DNA of 16,657 nucleotides from a bacterium UBA7470 (lineage in GTDB: Bacteria; Pseudomonadota; Gammaproteobacteria; Burkholderiales; Burkholderiaceae_C): NCBI GenBank assembly GCA_002479815.1, contig DLPA01000171.1, forward strand, positions 1-16,657, given 5' to 3'. The position numbers and the translations under genes are program-made. This document shows, piece by piece, positions 12,503 through 16,657 of the stretch (its first letter is position 1; each line of letters starts with the position of its first letter). The notes below the pieces were generated by a model. That model was given only the letters and a program-made list of their open reading frames with translations. It was not told the DNA's origin and searched no databases.

Positions 12503-14293
12503 ATGTCCTCTCAAGCCTCATCTGTGCCTTCTCCCCCTTTGGTCACCTCATCTTTGCAGGAGCGTTTGCGTAAACTTTGGCCTTACTTTCGTTCGGCACG
12601 GCGGGGTGTCGTGGTCGCTGCCCTCGCGACGGTGGTCGGAGCGGTGACCGAACCTATGATTCCGGCGCTCCTGAAATCGCTGCTGGATGACGGCTTTCAA
12701 GGCGGACAACTGGCGTTGTGGATGGTGCCCGCTGCCTTGCTGGGCTTGTTTGGCGTGCGTGGTTTGGCGGGGTTTATTGCGCAATATGCACTCAGCTATA
12801 CCGCTGCGGGCGGCATGCTGGCCATGAGGCGCAGTATGTTTGCCCATTTGATGCAGGTCGATTTGACCTTGTTTCGGCAGCAAAGCGCCAGCACTTTGTC
12901 CAATACGTTGGTCTATGAAGTACAAACTGGATCGACTTTATTGGTGAATGCGTTTTTAACGCTGACCAAAGACAGTCTCACCTTAGTGGCGCTGCTGGGC
13001 TATTTGTTTTATTTGAATTGGAAGCTCACGCTCATTGTGCTGGTGATTTTTCCGGCACTCATCGTGGTCATGCGGATGTTGTCACGGCGACTGTACAAAC
13101 TGACGCAATCAGCGCAAACCGCGACCGATGCGCTGGCATATGTGGTCGAAGAAAACGTGCTCGCTCATCGCATGATTCGTCTGCATTCTGCTCAAACACA
13201 GCAAGCCAGCCGGTTTGATGATTTAGGCCAAGATTTACGCCGTTTGGCGCTCAAATCCACCATTGCGCAAGCCGCCATGACTCCGTTGACCCAAATGCTG
13301 GCGGCTGCGGCTTTATCAGGGGTCATTACCACCGCCTTGTGGCAAAGCAGTGCCAGTGGTGTGACGGTGGGTGGCTTTGTGTCTTTTGTGACGGCCATGC
13401 TGATGCTGATTGCCCCCATCAAACATTTGGCAGAAATTGCAGGGCCGATCACGCGTGGGATCGCAGCCTTGGAACGCGGCTTGGCGCTGCTTGAACACGC
13501 ATCAGAACCTGCCGGTGGTTCACACGCGCCCCGACACTGTCGCGGCGAGCTGCACTGGCAACACGTCAGTGTGCATTACACCGACACAAGTGCAGATGCC
13601 CTTTCTGCCGCAGCGCCTCCTGCCTTGCGCCACATCACCCTGCACATTCAACCCGGTGAAATCGTCGCCTTGGTGGGGCCGTCTGGCTCAGGCAAAACCA
13701 CCTTGGTCAATTTGCTGCCGCGCTTTGTTCACCCCACTAAAGGCGAGATTTTGCTGGATGGGGTTTCTTTGCACGATTGGGCTACCCCCAGCCTGCGTCA
13801 GCAGTTGGCGATGGTCAGTCAAGAGGTGGTGATGCTCAACGACACGGTTGCAGCCAACGTCGCCTTGGGGGAAGACATCAACGAAGCTCGGGTGCTGACG
13901 GCACTGACCTCGGCCAATCTGGGCGATTGGGTCGCTCAGTTGCCCCAAGGCATACACAGTGCGGTGGGACACAATGCCACGTCTTTATCAGGCGGTCAGC
14001 GCCAACGCTTGGCAATCGCACGCGCCATCTACAAAAACGCGCCTATTCTGATTTTGGACGAAGCCACTTCCGCGTTGGATAATGAATCCGAACGCTTGGT
14101 GCAAGAGGCGTTGACGCGCCTCATGCAGGGGCGCACCACGCTGATTGTGGCGCATCGGCTCTCCACCATCGAACACGCCCACCGTGTTGTGGTGCTCGAT
14201 CAAGGTCGCATCGTCGAACAAGGCACACACGCTGAGCTGCTGGCTGCCGATGGCCTTTATGCTCGCCTCGCCCGTTCGCCCAACGAGTCTTAG
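12503..14293 (+). CDS. msbA: Lipid A export ABC transporter MsbA (permease plus ATPase)
   Basis: This 596-residue half-transporter acts as a homodimer in the inner membrane, flipping lipid A-core or phospholipid from the inner to the outer leaflet. Six helices lie in the first 310 residues (about 35-55, 72-96, 147-170, 172-192, 255-280, 288-310). The ATPase has Walker A GPSGSGKTT (392-400), the Q-loop region MVSQEVVMLNDTV, signature LSGGQRQRLA (from L495), Walker B ILILDEATSALD (D519, E520) and the H-loop H551 in VAHRLST. All catalytic residues are intact. Length and order match MsbA and other type IV lipid exporters. A multidrug or peptide exporter of the same class is the main alternative, because lpxK does not follow as it does in E. 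coli. The ATG at 12503 has a weak ribosome site. It diverges from tolB and converges on rng with only 33 bases between. Confidence 0.9.
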   Translation: MSSQASSVPSPPLVTSSLQERLRKLWPYFRSARRGVVVAALATVVGAVTEPMIPALLKSLLDDGFQGGQLALWMVPAALLGLFGVRGLAGFIAQYALSYTAAGGMLAMRRSMFAHLMQVDLTLFRQQSASTLSNTLVYEVQTGSTLLVNAFLTLTKDSLTLVALLGYLFYLNWKLTLIVLVIFPALIVVMRMLSRRLYKLTQSAQTATDALAYVVEENVLAHRMIRLHSAQTQQASRFDDLGQDLRRLALKSTIAQAAMTPLTQMLAAAALSGVITTALWQSSASGVTVGGFVSFVTAMLMLIAPIKHLAEIAGPITRGIAALERGLALLEHASEPAGGSHAPRHCRGELHWQHVSVHYTDTSADALSAAAPPALRHITLHIQPGEIVALVGPSGSGKTTLVNLLPRFVHPTKGEILLDGVSLHDWATPSLRQQLAMVSQEVVMLNDTVAANVALGEDINEARVLTALTSANLGDWVAQLPQGIHSAVGHNATSLSGGQRQRLAIARAIYKNAPILILDEATSALDNESERLVQEALTRLMQGRTTLIVAHRLSTIEHAHRVVVLDQGRIVEQGTHAELLAADGLYARLARSPNES

Positions 14294-14326
14294 GCTGTGG
14301 CCAAGCTGCCTTTGTTGAGCAAGACC

Positions 14327-15808
14327 TTACAGCAGCGCAATGTCGTACTGCTCCTGTGGCATGGAATTGTCGCTTTGCAGACTGATGGGTTTGTTGATGA
14401 AGTCGCTCAAGCTGGCCAGATGCTGGCTTTCCTCATCTAAAAACAGCTCGATGACTTGGGGGGAGGCGACGACGCGGAATTCGCGTGGATTGAAAGCGCG
14501 AGCTTCGCGCAAAATCTCACGCATGATGTCGTAGCACAGGCTGCGGGAGGTCTTCACCTGCCCCTTGCCGCTGCACGCCGGACAGACTTCGCACAGCAAA
14601 TGCGCCAAGGACTCGCGGGTGCGCTTGCGCGTCATTTCCACCAATCCCAAGCTCGAAAACCCTCCTATCATCGTTTTGACGCGATCTTTCGCCAACTGGC
14701 GACGAAACTCCGCTAAAACGGCAGTGCGATGCTCTTCCCGCGCCATGTCGATGAAATCGACAATGATGATGCCACCCAAGTTGCGCAAGCGCAGTTGGCG
14801 GGCGATGATTTGGGCGGCCTCTAAATTGGTTTTGAACACCGTATCGTCAAAATTGCGTGCCCCTACAAAGCCACCGGTGTTCACATCCACCGTGGTCAGG
14901 GCTTCGGTTTGGTCGATGATGAGATAGCCGCCCGACTTCATATCGACCCGTCGTCCCAGTGCGCGGCTGATTTCCTCATCGACATTGAACAGTTCAAACA
15001 AAGGCCGTTCACCCGTATGCAGCACCAATTTGCTGAGGGTGTCGGGCATATATTCCTCAGCAAAGCCTTGCAACACCCCAAATTGCTCGCGCGAGTCGAT
15101 GCGTATGGTGGTGGTTTTTGTCGTCACCATGTCGCGCAAGACGCGCCGCGTCAAGTTCAGGTCTTGATGCAGCAACGTGGCCGGCGGCTGGCGTAAGGCG
15201 GCATCTTTGATTCTGGCCCATGTTTTGCGCAAATACGCAATGTCCTCGGCCAGTTCGTCATCGCTGGCATCCTCGGCATTGGTTCTCAAAATAAAGCCAC
15301 CGCCCAAGTCTGAAGACAGCTCTAACACACGCTGGCGCAAGCGTTCACGCTGCTCATGGGGAATTTTTTGAGACACGCCAATGTGGGTGTCTTGCGGCAA
15401 AAACACCAACAAACGGCCCGCAATGCTGATTTGCGCGGTCAGGCGTGCGCCCTTGGAGCCGATGGGGTCTTTCAAGACCTGCACCATTAGAGCCTGACCT
15501 TCAAAAATCTGGCGCTCAATGGGCGGCGCCATCTGTGGTGCGGTTTCTTTGTCCTTGGGTGGGGCGTGTTTTGCCAAGATGTTGGGGATCAAATCGGCCA
15601 CATGCAAAAACGCAGCGCGATCCAGCCCAATGTCGATGAAGGCCGACTGCATGCCGGGCAGTACCCGCGACACCTTCCCCTGGTAGATGTTGCCCAGCAA
15701 CCCGCGTTCTAAGGCGCGTTCGATGTGTACTTCTTGCACCGCACCTTGCTCGACCACGGCCACCCGTGTCTCGTGTGGAGCCCAGTTGATCAAAATTTCT
15801 TGGCCCAT
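14327..15808 (-). CDS. rng: Ribonuclease G
   Basis: RNase G is an endoribonuclease of the RNase E/G family that trims the 5' end of 16S rRNA and degrades some mRNAs. The 493-residue protein has the N-terminal MGQEILINWAPHETRVAVVE and an S1 RNA-binding domain (about 35-130, GNIYQGKVSRVLPGMQSAFI). A 5'-sensor/RNase H-like region follows. The catalytic Mg2+ residues are D308 in TTVDVNTGGFVG and D351 in IIVDFIDM. The zinc-link cysteines lie in CEVCPACSGKG (C406, C409, C412). It lacks the long C-terminal scaffold of RNase E, so RNase G is the right family. An insertion of about 20 residues rich in P and K sits at 80-100 inside the S1 domain. It follows maf by 48 bases, the usual Burkholderiales order, and its stop faces msbA. 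Confidence 0.95.
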   Translation of the reverse strand: MGQEILINWAPHETRVAVVEQGAVQEVHIERALERGLLGNIYQGKVSRVLPGMQSAFIDIGLDRAAFLHVADLIPNILAKHAPPKDKETAPQMAPPIERQIFEGQALMVQVLKDPIGSKGARLTAQISIAGRLLVFLPQDTHIGVSQKIPHEQRERLRQRVLELSSDLGGGFILRTNAEDASDDELAEDIAYLRKTWARIKDAALRQPPATLLHQDLNLTRRVLRDMVTTKTTTIRIDSREQFGVLQGFAEEYMPDTLSKLVLHTGERPLFELFNVDEEISRALGRRVDMKSGGYLIIDQTEALTTVDVNTGGFVGARNFDDTVFKTNLEAAQIIARQLRLRNLGGIIIVDFIDMAREEHRTAVLAEFRRQLAKDRVKTMIGGFSSLGLVEMTRKRTRESLAHLLCEVCPACSGKGQVKTSRSLCYDIMREILREARAFNPREFRVVASPQVIELFLDEESQHLASLSDFINKPISLQSDNSMPQEQYDIALL

Positions 15809-15856
15809 TTGCGCTGCTTTTCTTTGGTTGGATGGATGTATGGATACGGCGGTGGT

Positions 15857-16618
15857 CTATGGGTGAGGGGTGGTTTTCGATGGCGCAGGCGCTTCGTGCG
15901 CCGCGTGCCCAGCCAAAGCTTGCCACACGTCCAAGCCCGCTGCTGCCAGCACTTGTCCCGTTTCATAGGCCGGCAAGCCCATGATGCCAGTGTAACTACC
16001 GGACAAGCGCGATACCCACAAAGCCGCAGCGCCTTGAATGGCATAGGCCCCCGCCTTGCCCACGGGTTCGCCCGAGGCGACGTAGCAGGCCACCTCCTCA
16101 GTTCGCAAGCGGCGCATCTCTACCGTCGATGTGCTCAATGCCAATTGCACAGGCACCTCTGCGCCTGCATCCACCCCATCCCAACGCACCACCGCCACGG
16201 CGGTCATCACCTGGTGCGTCTGACCAGACAAGGCTTGAAGCATGGCGGCGGCGTGTGCGGCATCGCTGGGCTTACCCAAAATCTCGCGCCCTAGGGCCAC
16301 GGTGGTATCGGCACACACAATCAAGCCCGGTGCCACACCGCGCCGCGCCGCCCGTGCCAGCGCCGCCCGTGCCTTTAAGCGCGTCACCCGCTGCACATAG
16401 GCACGGGCCGCTTCCTTGGGGCGCACCGCTTCCAACGCTTCCGCATCCTCATCCGCATCGGGCAGCAAAGCCACACTGGCCACCCCCCACTGCGCCAATA
16501 ACTGCAAGCGCCTAGGGCTTTGCGAGGCCAAATACACCCATGCGTGATGGGGGGGTGGTGCAGAGACAAAACCCACAGCGGGTGCAAGGGCTGAAGCGGG
16601 TGAGGACATAAGCGACAT
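15857..16618 (-). CDS. maf: Maf-family nucleoside triphosphate pyrophosphatase
   Basis: Maf hydrolyses non-canonical or modified nucleoside triphosphates such as dTTP, UTP and m5U or pseudo-U triphosphates, releasing pyrophosphate. From the ATG at 16618 the protein has 253 residues, longer than the usual 190-210. It carries about 25 extra N-terminal residues rich in Ala/Pro and an Ala/Pro-rich tail. The core shows YLASQSPRRLQLL (from 29, the substrate-binding SPRR), ADTTVAL with catalytic D104, LGKPSDA, HQVMTAVAVV, ASGEPVGKAGAYAIQGAAA with K188, and GSYTGIMGLPAYET. The AGAYAIQG form places it in the dTTP/UTP class. Other starts are possible: a TTG at 16627 or an ATG at 16609, all without a ribosome site. 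A -10-like element just upstream suggests a nearly leaderless transcript. rng follows after 48 bases and is probably cotranscribed. Confidence 0.92.
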   Translation of the reverse strand: MSLMSSPASALAPAVGFVSAPPPHHAWVYLASQSPRRLQLLAQWGVASVALLPDADEDAEALEAVRPKEAARAYVQRVTRLKARAALARAARRGVAPGLIVCADTTVALGREILGKPSDAAHAAAMLQALSGQTHQVMTAVAVVRWDGVDAGAEVPVQLALSTSTVEMRRLRTEEVACYVASGEPVGKAGAYAIQGAAALWVSRLSGSYTGIMGLPAYETGQVLAAAGLDVWQALAGHAAHEAPAPSKTTPHP

Positions 16619-16635
16619 CAGAGTCAATATCTAAA

Positions 16636-16641
16636 AGTATA
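16636..16641 (-). promoter_or_regulatory. Candidate -10 element of maf
   Basis: On the - strand TATACT lies 17 bases before the maf ATG at 16618, inside an AT-rich stretch (16628-16650). Transcription would start near 16629, leaving a leader of about 11 bases with no Shine-Dalgarno sequence. A -35 element with normal spacing would fall at or past the right edge of the window, so the call cannot be completed. Confidence 0.35.
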
Positions 16642-16657
16642 GTAAAAAAAGTGAGCT

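Noticed and set aside
15725..16294. 189-codon + strand frame opposite rng and maf
   Set aside because: The His/Arg/Gly-rich product is the antisense of conserved Maf and RNase G sequence.

Overview
This is a chromosomal housekeeping segment from a betaproteobacterium, most likely of the order Burkholderiales. The evidence is the gene order and the protein families. rsmB, a DUF4390 gene, an NtrY-like kinase and a Fis-type response regulator form one run, maf lies upstream of rng, and tolB-pal-cpoB are present. No phage genes, insertion sequences, CRISPR array or integrase were seen. Base composition is high in G+C at both ends (about 1-2800 and 12500-16600) and visibly richer in A+T between about 5760 and 7600.

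Left part, + strand (1-6494): the 3' end of a ghrA-type 2-hydroxyacid dehydrogenase, a 3-hydroxy-3-methylglutaryl-CoA lyase, the 16S rRNA m5C methyltransferase RsmB, a secreted DUF4390 protein, a membrane histidine kinase of the NtrY type, and a short response regulator. HMG-CoA lyase/rsmB and DUF4390/kinase each overlap by four bases (ATGA), so the run reads as one translationally coupled operon. The response regulator has a receiver domain and a Fis-type helix-turn-helix but lacks the AAA+ sigma-54 activation domain of classical NtrX.

Middle (6495-7604): a 364-base AT-rich gap holds overlapping micro-ORFs and two mutually exclusive hairpins. Next comes a small secreted protein that looks like a catalytically dead staphylococcal-nuclease fold. 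A strong bidirectional terminator then separates it from a convergent tRNA-Lys(UUU) gene, which has a clear sigma-70 promoter.

Right part: on the - strand, a YeeE/YedE-type sulfur-compound transporter overlaps tcdA by four bases. TcdA makes cyclic t6A at position 37 of tRNAs such as the tRNA-Lys just downstream. Before them in the reading direction lie tolB, pal and cpoB, the periplasmic and outer-membrane arm of the Tol-Pal cell-division system; tolQRA are not next to them. An msbA-type lipid A flippase diverges from tolB on the + strand and converges on rng (RNase G), which follows maf (nucleotide pyrophosphatase) on the - strand.

Most genes serve envelope biogenesis (Tol-Pal, MsbA, DUF4390/NtrY) or RNA maturation (RsmB, TcdA, tRNA-Lys, RNase G). 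The least described parts are the DUF4390/kinase/short-regulator module and the 6495-7383 region.
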